From: Candidatus Dadabacteria bacterium
GTDB lineage: Bacteria; Desulfobacterota_D; UBA1144; Nemesobacterales; JAJCZQ01
Reading direction: 5' to 3'
NCBI GenBank assembly: GCA_030624695.1
Contig: JAUXJP010000003.1
Coordinates: forward strand, 1-16,711
Length of the DNA: 16,711 nt
Positions within the stretch are counted from its first letter, which is position 1. Each line of letters begins with the position of its first letter. Under the pieces are notes generated by a model. It was not told the origin of the DNA. It searched no databases and saw only the letters and a program-made list of their open reading frames with translations. The translations under genes were made by a program, and so were the position numbers. Shown piece after piece: positions 1-6,552 of this stretch.

Positions 1-543
1 TATTACGGAATCAAGTGAGGTCAAACCTGTGATTTTTACTAAAACTAAACCTGTGATAATTGTAATGTTTGTATAAAGGTCAGTTTTAAAATGAAAGCTG
101 TCAGCATGTAAAGCCATGCTTTCAGTTCTTATGGCCACTTTTTTTAGGAATCCGGATAGTATATAACTTACGAATAAAGAAATTATCATTACAAATATTC
201 CTTTATCGAGCTGTTGTAATATTATAATTGAATTTAATCGTTTTAATGCTTCAAATATAAGGAATAAGGATGTTGTAATTATAATAAATGTCTGGAAGAG
301 GGCCGCTATTGCTTCAGCTTTTTCATGTCCATATTTATGTTCTTCATCAGCAGGTTTTGATGAATGATAGATAGAATAAAAATTAATAAATGATGCAGAA
401 AGATCCAGGAAGGAATCAATTGCAGATGCAATTATACTAAGTGAATTTGTTAAGAGACCAAAACTAATTTTTAAACAAAACAATGAAAAGCTTGCAACAA
501 TGGATATTGATGCTGCATTTTTTTTATTATTGTATCGATTCAA
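1..543 (-). CDS. Cation diffusion facilitator (FieF-like) metal transporter, C-terminus beyond window
   Basis: Partial gene; the open frame continues past position 1, leaving 181 N-terminal residues. CDF proteins export divalent metals (Zn, Fe, Cd, Mn) from the cytoplasm in exchange for protons. Several hydrophobic segments are visible. The transport-site residues of the YiiP/FieF type are present: DxxxD in TM2 (D43, D47 in SAIDSFLDL) and HxxxD in TM5 (H151, D155 in FHFKTDLYTN). The conserved loop HKYGHEKAEA follows TM2. No ATG lies near the family N-terminus, so the chosen start is TTG at 543-541, giving MNRYNNKKNAAS, which fits the usual CDF beginning. A stop in the same frame at 570-568 limits extension. 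The start is 10 nt past the malic enzyme stop, so the two are probably co-transcribed. Family confidence is high; metal specificity is inferred only from the DD-HD residues. Confidence 0.88.
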   Translation of the reverse strand, partial: MNRYNNKKNAASISIVASFSLFCLKISFGLLTNSLSIIASAIDSFLDLSASFINFYSIYHSSKPADEEHKYGHEKAEAIAALFQTFIIITTSLFLIFEALKRLNSIIILQQLDKGIFVMIISLFVSYILSGFLKKVAIRTESMALHADSFHFKTDLYTNITIITGLVLVKITGLTSLDSVI

Positions 544-553
544 TATAAAAGAA

Positions 554-1843
554 TTATATTTTATCTTTTATTTGGTTTTCAAGCTTTTTCTTGTATTCAT
601 CCAGGTCAATATTTATTCGTGCTACCCCACTGTCAATTGCGGCCTTGGCAACTGCAACTGATTCCCAAACAAGTACCCTTGGGTCAAATGGTTTAGGGAC
701 AATATAATCAGGGCCGAATTCAAAGATTTCATTTTTATATGCTGAAGCAACACTGTCAGGTACCGGTTCTTTTGCCAGTGCAGCTAATGACTTAGCTGCT
801 GCTACCTTCATATCTTCATTAATAGAATGTGCCCGCACATCAAGAGCTCCTCTGAATATAAAAGGAAATCCAAGTACGTTGTTTACCTGGTTGGGATAGT
901 CAGAACGTCCTGTTGCCATAATTATATCGTTTCTGGCTTCATGGGCGTCGGGATATGTAATTTCTGGATCGGGATTAGCCATTGCAAAAATGATAGGTCT
1001 GTCATTCATATTTTTTATCATATCTTTTGATATGGCACCACCACTAGATAATCCTACAAAAACATCTGCTCCCTTTAATGCATCTTCTATAGTTCTTTTA
1101 GATGTATCTATTAAAAATCTTTCTTTTTGAGGATTTATACCTTCTTTACGTCCTTCATAAATAACGCCTCGGCTGTCGCACATGATAATATTCTCACGTT
1201 TAGCCCCAAGTGTTATAAAAAACTCAGCACATGCAATTGCAGATGCCCCTGCACCGTTAAAAGCAAATTGCAGGTCTTTCATCTCTTTTCCTACAATCTC
1301 ACATGCATTTAAAAGGCCGGCTCCGGATATAATTGCAGTTCCGTGCTGATCATCATGAAAGACAGGAATGCTCATCTCTCTTTTTAAAGTTTCTTCAATA
1401 TAAAAACATTCAGGTGCTTTAATATCTTCCAGATTTATTCCACCAAAAGTAGGTTCGAGATATTTAACAGTTTTGATTAATTCATCAGGGTCTTCCGTAT
1501 TGATTTCTATATCATAAGCATCTACATTGGCGAATTTTTTGAATAGTACACCTTTCCCTTCCATAACTGGTTTACCGGCAAGGGCACCAATATTTCCAAG
1601 TCCAAGTACAGCAGTACCATTTGATATAACAGCAACAAGATTTGCTTTGTTGGTATATTCGAAAGCAAGGTCTTCATTCTTACTAATTTCTAGGCATGGT
1701 TCGGCTACACCCGGTGAGTATGCTAATGACAAATCCCAGGCTGTATCACAAGGTTTTGTGGGTACAACTTCCAGTTTCCCTTTAGGGCTTCTGCTATGAT
1801 ATTCCAGTGCAGCTTTTTTCATATCAGACTGATTCTCACTCAT
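554..1843 (-). CDS. maeB: NAD(P)-dependent malic enzyme (oxaloacetate-decarboxylating malate dehydrogenase)
   Basis: Cytoplasmic enzyme converting malate to pyruvate and CO2 with reduction of NAD(P). At 429 residues it is the short bacterial type, lacking the phosphotransacetylase-like domain fused in E. coli MaeB. The N-terminal malic domain shows AYSPGVAEPC (catalytic Tyr42), ISNGTAVLGLGNIG (73-86), KPVMEGKGVLFKKF (91-104), the metal-binding pair E139-D140 in INLEDI, and FHDDQHGTAII (162-172). The NAD(P)-binding domain has FNGAGASAIA (195-204) and later MANPDPEI and QVNNVLGFPFIFRGALD. No key residue is missing. The ATG at 1843 is supported by GGAGG at 1853-1857, 9-11 nt upstream. It is the first gene after a strong promoter (2072-2100) and is followed by the CDF gene. 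Cofactor choice (NAD or NADP) cannot be read from the sequence. Confidence 0.95.
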   Translation of the reverse strand: MSENQSDMKKAALEYHSRSPKGKLEVVPTKPCDTAWDLSLAYSPGVAEPCLEISKNEDLAFEYTNKANLVAVISNGTAVLGLGNIGALAGKPVMEGKGVLFKKFANVDAYDIEINTEDPDELIKTVKYLEPTFGGINLEDIKAPECFYIEETLKREMSIPVFHDDQHGTAIISGAGLLNACEIVGKEMKDLQFAFNGAGASAIACAEFFITLGAKRENIIMCDSRGVIYEGRKEGINPQKERFLIDTSKRTIEDALKGADVFVGLSSGGAISKDMIKNMNDRPIIFAMANPDPEITYPDAHEARNDIIMATGRSDYPNQVNNVLGFPFIFRGALDVRAHSINEDMKVAAAKSLAALAKEPVPDSVASAYKNEIFEFGPDYIVPKPFDPRVLVWESVAVAKAAIDSGVARINIDLDEYKKKLENQIKDKI

Positions 1844-2065
1844 TATAGATTGTTCCTCCGCAAATTAAATTAAAGAGTTTGTTTAAAATAATATTTTGTT
1901 TATACACACCCACAACCCAAATTAAAACAACTGCTAATAGTCAGCAGGGTATCATTATTACTAATTATTAATTCATTTCTACTACTTAAACAAAAAGTAG
2001 GAAACACTTTTATTACAAAGATACTTGTAAAACGGCATTAAAATTCTTCAAAAAATTAAATGGAA
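1844..2065 (-). promoter_or_regulatory. Long untranslated leader of the malic enzyme mRNA with two small hairpins
   Basis: If transcription starts about 7 nt after the -10 box at 2072-2077, the leader is roughly 220 nt. Two short inverted repeats lie in it: 1982-2000 (CTACTT/AAGTAG, 6 bp, 7-nt loop) and 1931-1947 (CTGCT/AGCAG, 5 bp, 7-nt loop). On the transcribed strand the second is followed by TTGTTTTAATTT, which resembles a weak terminator or attenuator. It matches no riboswitch class I can recognise. A Shine-Dalgarno sequence lies at the gene-proximal end. No ORF of convincing quality was found here. Confidence 0.35.
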
Positions 2066-2071
2066 TAGACT

Positions 2072-2100
2072 ATTATAAGAATTGATTAATAAGTAGTCAA
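2072..2100 (-). promoter_or_regulatory. Sigma70-type promoter for malic enzyme and the CDF gene
   Basis: On the minus strand, -35 TTGACT (2100-2095) and a perfect -10 TATAAT (2077-2072) are separated by exactly 17 nt. This matches the housekeeping consensus at 11 of 12 positions. It begins only 35 nt beyond the ccdA stop, so the malic enzyme unit is probably transcribed independently of the arsenosugar operon, although no clear terminator separates them. Confidence 0.65.
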
Positions 2101-2135
2101 TAATTTATAGGAATATTAGATTATTTTTATTAAAT

Positions 2136-2891
2136 TTAGAATCTCTGCCAAAAATTAATTCCAAAGATATCCAGAAATTTCTGACCATATATGTTTAAAT
2201 AAAATATCTTATCAAATAACATTAAGAGGCCGACGGATATTAATGTGAAACTGACAATGTATTTATAGTAAAAATAATGTTTCCTTATAAATTTAAATGC
2301 TGTTAAAGCTTTGTTAAAGGCAATGCCGGTTAGAATAAAAGGAATTCCCAGTCCAAGGGAATAAACAAGAAGGAGTAATCCACCTTTTAAAGCGCCACCC
2401 GTTGTACTTGCATATAGTAGGATTGTAGCTAGTATTGGTCCTACGCATGGTGTCCAGGCAAAACCGAATGCACATCCAAGAAAAAAAGTACCTAAAAGGC
2501 CGAAGCTATTTGTTTTAATGTCTAGTTTTTTTTCTTTATAAAGAAAAGGTATTTTTATTAATTCCATTGTGAAAAAACCCAACAAGATAATAGCTGCACC
2601 AGAAATATGGAGTAGAAGGGATTTGTTTTCCAGAAGAAACTGACCAATATATGAAGCTGAAATACCAAGAGAAACAAAGATAGAAGTAAAACCAAGACCG
2701 AAAAATATACTTGGTATTAGAATATCTTTTATTTTATTTGTTTTTTCTGTATCGGTTAATTCATCAAAAGAAAGTTTTGTTACGAGTGAAAGGTATCCTG
2801 GGATTAAAGGAAGAATACACGGTGATAAGAAGGATATTATTCCGGCTAAAAATGCAGCGATCCAGCTGACTTCTATTACGTTTGGATTCAT
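2136..2891 (-). CDS. ccdA: CcdA/DsbD-like membrane thiol-disulfide transporter
   Basis: Polytopic inner-membrane protein of 251 residues that carries reducing equivalents from cytoplasmic thioredoxin to an extracytoplasmic thioredoxin-like partner. The family hallmarks are present: FLSPCILPLIPGYLS in the first membrane segment (Cys25) and AFGFAWTPCVGPILA (Cys149); these two cysteines form the redox pair. About six hydrophobic segments are visible. There is no periplasmic DsbD alpha or gamma domain, so this is the short CcdA form. The ATG overlaps the stop of the upstream thioredoxin gene (TAATG), strong evidence of translational coupling and a joint function. In other bacteria CcdA/TlpA pairs serve cytochrome c maturation. 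Here the pair is last in an arsenosugar operon, so its actual client is unclear. Confidence 0.92.
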   Translation of the reverse strand: MNPNVIEVSWIAAFLAGIISFLSPCILPLIPGYLSLVTKLSFDELTDTEKTNKIKDILIPSIFFGLGFTSIFVSLGISASYIGQFLLENKSLLLHISGAAIILLGFFTMELIKIPFLYKEKKLDIKTNSFGLLGTFFLGCAFGFAWTPCVGPILATILLYASTTGGALKGGLLLLVYSLGLGIPFILTGIAFNKALTAFKFIRKHYFYYKYIVSFTLISVGLLMLFDKIFYLNIYGQKFLDIFGINFWQRF

Positions 2892-3391
2892 TATAAAATT
2901 TCTTTTAATAGTTGGTTAAAAAGTTTTTCACCATCTTTGCCAAGGAATGGGCCATAGTTGATTTTTGAAATATTTCCCTCTTTATCAATAAAATAAGTTA
3001 CAGGTAACGCAAGTAAATTATATTTTTCTTTTATATCACCTTCAGGGTCGTAAAGATTTAAATATGTTATTCCAAATTCCTTTAAAGTGTCTTCAGCTTC
3101 GCCCTTGTCGTCTAATACATTTATACCGAGCAAAACAAGACCATTTTTCTTTTGAGCCTTCCACACATTTTCCAAAAATGGCATTTCCTGCCTGCAGGGA
3201 GCACACCATGAAGCCCAAAAATTTATTATTACGGGTTTACCCCTGAACTGATTTAATTGATAGTTATTGTCATCCATAAAAGAAGGTAAATCAAAATTTT
3301 TGGCTGTCCTGGAAATACCGCTAGAATTATCCGTATTACAAGATGCAGAAAAAAGAAATATAAAAAATATAAGTAATGTAAAAGTTCTCAT
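2891..3391 (-). CDS. TlpA/ResA-family thioredoxin-like lipoprotein
   Basis: Small (166 residues) membrane-anchored thiol-disulfide oxidoreductase acting outside the cytoplasm. Residues 1-17 are a hydrophobic signal segment ending in FSASC, an imperfect lipobox with Cys18 as the possible lipidated residue. The thioredoxin fold follows, with FWASWCAPCRQEMPF (active-site Cys63 and Cys66), then VLLGINVLDDKGEAEDTL, and the cis-proline Pro130 in LALPVTYFIDKEG. Such proteins reduce or isomerise extracytoplasmic cysteines and receive electrons from CcdA, whose gene overlaps this one by one base. The start ATG lies 8 nt past the glycosyltransferase stop, with AAGGA about 12 nt upstream. The family is certain. 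Lipidation is plausible but not proven because the -3 residue of the lipobox is Ser rather than Leu. Confidence 0.92.
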   Translation of the reverse strand: MRTFTLLIFFIFLFSASCNTDNSSGISRTAKNFDLPSFMDDNNYQLNQFRGKPVIINFWASWCAPCRQEMPFLENVWKAQKKNGLVLLGINVLDDKGEAEDTLKEFGITYLNLYDPEGDIKEKYNLLALPVTYFIDKEGNISKINYGPFLGKDGEKLFNQLLKEIL

Positions 3392-3399
3392 GAATTAAT

Positions 3400-4038
3400 T
3401 TATATCCTTAGATTAGGTTTGTAACTTTTAATAATTTTAATAACATTACTGTTTATATCTGAAATTTCATCAATATCATTGTAATAATTAAGAATCTTAT
3501 TTTTAATTTTCGCATTATTTATTTTTTTGATGGTCTGTTTGAATACTTTTTCTGAACTCCAGTCTATATCTTTAAACAGTAAAGGATAATTTTTTTTTGA
3601 AAAACCAATTAAATAATAACCGCCATCATTAGTTGGGCCTACAACTGATTCAAATCTGCCTGATAAAATTCTAAATGCCTTTTCAATATTATCATTTGTT
3701 AATTCAATACAGTCAGTACCAATTACTACAGTGTTTAAATATCCTTTAGTAAAAGATGTATCAAATGCATGTGATAATTTCTCACCAAGGTTTTTACCTT
3801 TTTGTGGTTCAATATTTTTTATCTTTAACCATTCTGATATTTCTCTTGCTCTTTGTTCAGGTGAATATTGTATAGTAATTTTGTAATTTTTAGAATTTGT
3901 AAATTGTGAAAGCAGGTGTTTAATAAGAATAGAATAGATATCTGCCGCTTTTTCGTATCCTATAACTTTCCCCAATCTTGTTTTTACTTGTCCTGGTTCG
4001 GGATATTTTAAAAATATTATTAAATTATTTTTAAGCAT
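3400..4038 (-). CDS. DUF2064-type glycosyltransferase of arsenosugar clusters
   Basis: Cytoplasmic GT-A fold, nucleotide-sugar transferase-like protein of 212 residues. The N-terminus LIIFLKYPEPGQVKTRLG matches the nucleotide-binding start of DUF2064/CobA-GT-like families. Further motifs are VVIGTDCIEL (103-112), VVGPTNDGGYYLIGF (132-146) and WSSEKVFKQT (160-169). Members beside arsM and arsS are named arsenosugar biosynthesis glycosyltransferases in public annotation; the exact reaction has not, to my knowledge, been fixed. The frame is open upstream to an ATG at 4089, but that version adds 17 basic residues inside the arsS 3' end. The ATG at 4038 restores the family N-terminus and leaves a 5-nt gap after the arsS stop. 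An AAAGG directly abuts that ATG, unusually close for a ribosome-binding site, so coupling to arsS translation is likely. Confidence 0.85.
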   Translation of the reverse strand: MLKNNLIIFLKYPEPGQVKTRLGKVIGYEKAADIYSILIKHLLSQFTNSKNYKITIQYSPEQRAREISEWLKIKNIEPQKGKNLGEKLSHAFDTSFTKGYLNTVVIGTDCIELTNDNIEKAFRILSGRFESVVGPTNDGGYYLIGFSKKNYPLLFKDIDWSSEKVFKQTIKKINNAKIKNKILNYYNDIDEISDINSNVIKIIKSYKPNLRI

Positions 4039-4043
4039 CCTTT

Positions 4044-5045
4044 TTAAGTAGTATTTCCGCCGCAGCTGCTTCCATTTCCGGCGGTACACCCAAAACAGTG
4101 AGAACCAAATCGTATCTTTCTATTTACCAGGGTCTTAAAATCAAAATCATGAATGCTAAGATCTTTATTTTTAATAGAAATATTCATATCAAGCATTTGG
4201 TTAAAATCACAGTCGTACAACTTTCCGTCATAACTTACACTTATTATATTTTTGCACATAATTCCATTAGCAGCATCAGGATTAAAGGAGTTGATGAGTT
4301 TGTTCATGTAATCGTTATAAGCATTAAGGTTTTTAAGTTGCTGTTTAAATCTGTTAATTGGCATGTTTGTGATTGTAAAAAGCCTGTTAAATGTAATGTC
4401 ATACTTGTCTTTTAATTCATATTTAAAATCATTTTCCAGGCTGGCTTGATCGGCTGGTAAGAATGCTCCAACGGGATTGTATACAAGATTGAGTTGAAGG
4501 TCGGGATTGTCAGTTCCGTACCCAACCATATTTAAAATTCTTATAGAATCAATACTTTTTTCAAAGACGCCTTTACCCCTTTGTTTATCTGTAAAATATT
4601 CCTGGTAATATGGAAGGGAGGAAATTACTTCTAATTTATTTTCTGCAAAAAAAGATGGTAGGTATTCTTTTGATTCTCCCGTTACGGGGTTGCCGTCAAA
4701 TGTAACGGTTAGATTGTGTCTTACCATAATATGTTTGTTTAATTTTTTAGCTTCCTGAACAAAATAATCAAAATATGGATTAAGTTCAGGTGCACCACCT
4801 GTAAGATCAAGATTTGTAATTTCATTATTATCATTAAGAATTTCTAAACACCTGTTAATTGTATCCAGATCCATCTGTTCTTTTCTTTTTGGAGATGCAT
4901 CCACATGGCAATGCAGGCAGGCCTGATTGCATAACTTTGTGATATTGACCTGAAGCGTGTTAATTGTTGTGGGAGAAAGATTTAAAGAGATATTATCAAT
5001 AAACTTTTTAAAATCATATTCACATTTGTTATTACAACTTGCCAT
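4044..5045 (-). CDS. arsS: Radical SAM arsenosugar biosynthesis enzyme ArsS
   Basis: Radical S-adenosylmethionine enzyme of 333 residues. ArsS acts after ArsM in arsenosugar formation and is thought to add a 5'-deoxyadenosyl group to dimethylarsenite. The 4Fe-4S cluster motif is CxxxCxxC at C39, C43 and C46 within CNQACLHCHVDASPKR. The SAM-contacting segment is LTGGAPELNP (81-90). The C-terminal Cys-rich domain carries C264, C279 (YDCDFNQ) and CFGCTAGNGSSCGG (317-330), the signature separating this family from other radical SAM proteins. Extra cysteines C4 and C8 lie at the extreme N-terminus. The ATG at 5045 has AGGA about 13 nt upstream and lies 15 nt past the CMD-like gene stop. Length and motifs are complete. 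Some relatives are reported as selenoproteins; no internal UGA occurs here. Confidence 0.93.
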   Translation of the reverse strand: MASCNNKCEYDFKKFIDNISLNLSPTTINTLQVNITKLCNQACLHCHVDASPKRKEQMDLDTINRCLEILNDNNEITNLDLTGGAPELNPYFDYFVQEAKKLNKHIMVRHNLTVTFDGNPVTGESKEYLPSFFAENKLEVISSLPYYQEYFTDKQRGKGVFEKSIDSIRILNMVGYGTDNPDLQLNLVYNPVGAFLPADQASLENDFKYELKDKYDITFNRLFTITNMPINRFKQQLKNLNAYNDYMNKLINSFNPDAANGIMCKNIISVSYDGKLYDCDFNQMLDMNISIKNKDLSIHDFDFKTLVNRKIRFGSHCFGCTAGNGSSCGGNTT

Positions 5046-5060
5046 TGTTCAAGTATCTTC

Positions 5061-5396
5061 CTAGATTGCGCCGTTCTTTTTCATAATGTTCTGCATCTGA
5101 ACTGCATGAATAAGTTTTATTCCTGCTTCGAGGGAAGCTGCTACATGAACGGCTTCAGTCATCTGTTCGGGATTTGCCCCGGTTTCGAGACATTGAGTTG
5201 TATAAGCATCAATACAATAAGGGCATTGTTTTGAGTGTGCAATTGCTAATGCAATAAGAGATTTTTCTCTTTTTGTCAGGGAACCGTCTGTATTTATAGC
5301 CGTATTATAATAATCGAAAAATTTATCCATTAAATCCTTGCTGAATTTACCAACTTCAGAAAACTTCTTTAAATCCTCAGATTTATAATAGTCCAT
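5061..5396 (-). CDS. AhpD/CMD-like small protein associated with arsenosugar biosynthesis
   Basis: Cytoplasmic all-helical protein of 111 residues in the carboxymuconolactone decarboxylase/AhpD superfamily; small members beside arsS are called arsenosugar biosynthesis-associated peroxidase-like proteins. The redox motif is C58-P-Y-C61 in KQCPYCIDAYT, preceded by E44 in TKREKSLIALA and followed by C69 and H84 (TEAVHVAASLEAG). The position where AhpD has its catalytic His (four after the second Cys) is Tyr65, so classic AhpD chemistry may not apply. The frame is open to an ATG at 5507 inside arsM, but the ATG at 5396 has a well-placed GGAG 8 nt upstream and gives the usual length. It starts 19 nt after the arsM stop. 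Its role in the pathway is unknown; a thiol-peroxidase or arsenic-thiol redox role is inferred. Confidence 0.87.
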   Translation of the reverse strand: MDYYKSEDLKKFSEVGKFSKDLMDKFFDYYNTAINTDGSLTKREKSLIALAIAHSKQCPYCIDAYTTQCLETGANPEQMTEAVHVAASLEAGIKLIHAVQMQNIMKKNGAI

Positions 5397-5415
5397 ATTG
5401 TTCTCCAGTATATAT

Positions 5416-6378
5416 TTAACAGCAGCTGCCGTTACTGTTATTTTCAGTAGTGCAGCATGGTAATTCTGTTTTGTCTCCATTTGGTTGCAGTATGGTAAAA
5501 CTTCCAAGGTATGGAGAACTTTTTAATTTCTCAAGTGTGTCAGTGCAAATTTCGACAACCTGGTTTCTTGAAAAAACATGTCCTTCATCGTCAATAATTA
5601 CTTTAAAAGGGCCATTGTAAACAGCTCTATGTCCCTGGAAGTCGCACTTGGATGATTTTTGGTATTTAAATGCTCTCACTGTTATAGAATAGAAATTTAT
5701 ATTCTCAATATTTTTCCAAAAATCTTTTTTTAAGACCTCTATGCCGTAAAAACCTGTCTTCTCAAGTGAAGTTAAAAAACCGGTTTCTGTTAAAGCACCT
5801 GCAAGGCATTGGCCCCAGAGTTGCTTGTTCTTTCTGATATCTTCGGTTGTTTCTGTTTCAGAAACTATATCGGAAATTACAAGGCGTCCCTTGTTCTTTA
5901 AAATTCTCCAAATATCTGAAAATACTTTGGTTTTATCCTGTGAAAGATTTATTACACAGTTTGAAGTTACAAGGTCAATAGATTTGTTGGTAACTGGTAT
6001 ATCTTCTAAATATCCTTTTCTAAATTCTACATTGCTGTAACCAAGGTTGTCAGAAACTAGTATTTTTGATTCATTTGCAACATGGAGCATGTTATCTGTC
6101 ATATCTACTCCTATTACAGTACCGGTATTACCAACTAATTTTGAAGCGATAAAACAGTCAATTCCAGCTCCAGATCCAAGATCGAGGATGTTTTCACCTA
6201 TTTGTATTTCTGCATTAATAATTGGACTGCCGCAACCATAAAACCTATCAAGAACTTCTTGTGGTATATGATCTATGTTTTGTTGTGGATAGCTTGTAGG
6301 ACAACACAGGTCTTCCTGTGGTTTATCTGCAGCTTCACTGTAGAATTCTTTTACATCTTCTCTGGTAGGATTCTCCAT
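5416..6378 (-). CDS. arsM: Arsenite S-adenosylmethionine methyltransferase ArsM
   Basis: Cytoplasmic enzyme that transfers methyl groups from SAM to trivalent arsenic, giving mono- and dimethylarsenicals. Of 320 residues; the Rossmann SAM site is NILDLGSGAGIDCF (63-76), with VIGVDMTDNML (88-98) next. The arsenic-binding cysteines known from algal ArsM have apparent counterparts: C25/C26 (DLCCPTSY), C49 (RFYGCGSP), C141 (TSNCVINLSQDK) and C191 (GQCLAGALTE). The C-terminal domain ends in an uncommon Cys-rich tail, LPCCTTENNSNGSCC, with four cysteines at 308, 309, 319 and 320. The ATG at 6378 has AGGAG about 8 nt upstream. It is the first gene of the minus-strand arsenosugar operon, with a promoter candidate at 6461-6490. 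No arsR repressor, arsenite pump or arsenate reductase is in the window, so its regulation is not visible. Confidence 0.95.
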   Translation of the reverse strand: MENPTREDVKEFYSEAADKPQEDLCCPTSYPQQNIDHIPQEVLDRFYGCGSPIINAEIQIGENILDLGSGAGIDCFIASKLVGNTGTVIGVDMTDNMLHVANESKILVSDNLGYSNVEFRKGYLEDIPVTNKSIDLVTSNCVINLSQDKTKVFSDIWRILKNKGRLVISDIVSETETTEDIRKNKQLWGQCLAGALTETGFLTSLEKTGFYGIEVLKKDFWKNIENINFYSITVRAFKYQKSSKCDFQGHRAVYNGPFKVIIDDEGHVFSRNQVVEICTDTLEKLKSSPYLGSFTILQPNGDKTELPCCTTENNSNGSCC

Positions 6379-6460
6379 TTAATATCTCCTGAAAATGTTG
6401 TAATAAGAAAAAGTTGAAAATTGCTGTATCATTCAATTCTAAATTTACGTTTTCACTAAT

Positions 6461-6490
6461 ACTATAGTTTTATTAAGATTTTGAAGTAAA
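6461..6490 (-). promoter_or_regulatory. Candidate sigma70 promoter of the arsM operon
   Basis: On the minus strand, -35 TTTACT (6490-6485) and -10 TATAGT (6466-6461) are 18 nt apart, matching 9 of 12 consensus bases. Transcription would start near 6454, giving a leader of about 75 nt before arsM. The leader contains a spaced inverted repeat TTGAA/TTCAA (6414-6418 and 6432-6436), too weak to name as an operator. Confidence 0.4.
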
Positions 6491-6526
6491 AAAAATATAA
6501 TGTATTTTAATTTGATTCACAATTTT

Positions 6527-6532
6527 TATAAT
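6527..6532 (+). promoter_or_regulatory. Candidate -10 box for the HAD hydrolase gene
   Basis: A perfect TATAAT lies 20 nt before the start codon of the HAD gene, so its transcript would have a leader of about 14 nt. No good -35 hexamer is seen at 16-18 nt upstream, and the surrounding DNA is so AT-rich that chance matches are likely. Confidence 0.3.
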
Positions 6533-6552
6533 AGTTTCACATAATAATACTC

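Noticed and set aside
1527..1799. 90-residue plus-strand frame opposite the malic enzyme gene.
   Set aside because: It is antisense to the conserved malic domain, has no ribosome-binding site and shows no recognisable protein character.
1982..2000. CTACTT/AAGTAG hairpin as a terminator of the ccdA transcript.
   Set aside because: It lies downstream of the malic enzyme promoter, the stem is short and AT-rich, and no T-run follows it on the minus strand.
5043..5063. The CMD-like gene and arsS lie in the same frame, separated by TAG and then an in-frame TGA two codons before the arsS ATG, suggesting a readthrough or selenoprotein fusion.
   Set aside because: Two different stops in 21 nt, a good AGGA ribosome-binding site before the arsS ATG, and complete family domains on each side favour two separate proteins. 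No SECIS-like hairpin was apparent.
5825..6417. Three plus-strand frames opposite arsM.
   Set aside because: They are fully antisense to a well-conserved methyltransferase and have the low-complexity composition of shadow frames.
6414..6436. Inverted repeat TTGAA-N13-TTCAA in the arsM leader as an ArsR-type operator.
   Set aside because: Only 5 bp per arm in very AT-rich DNA, and no arsR gene is in the window.
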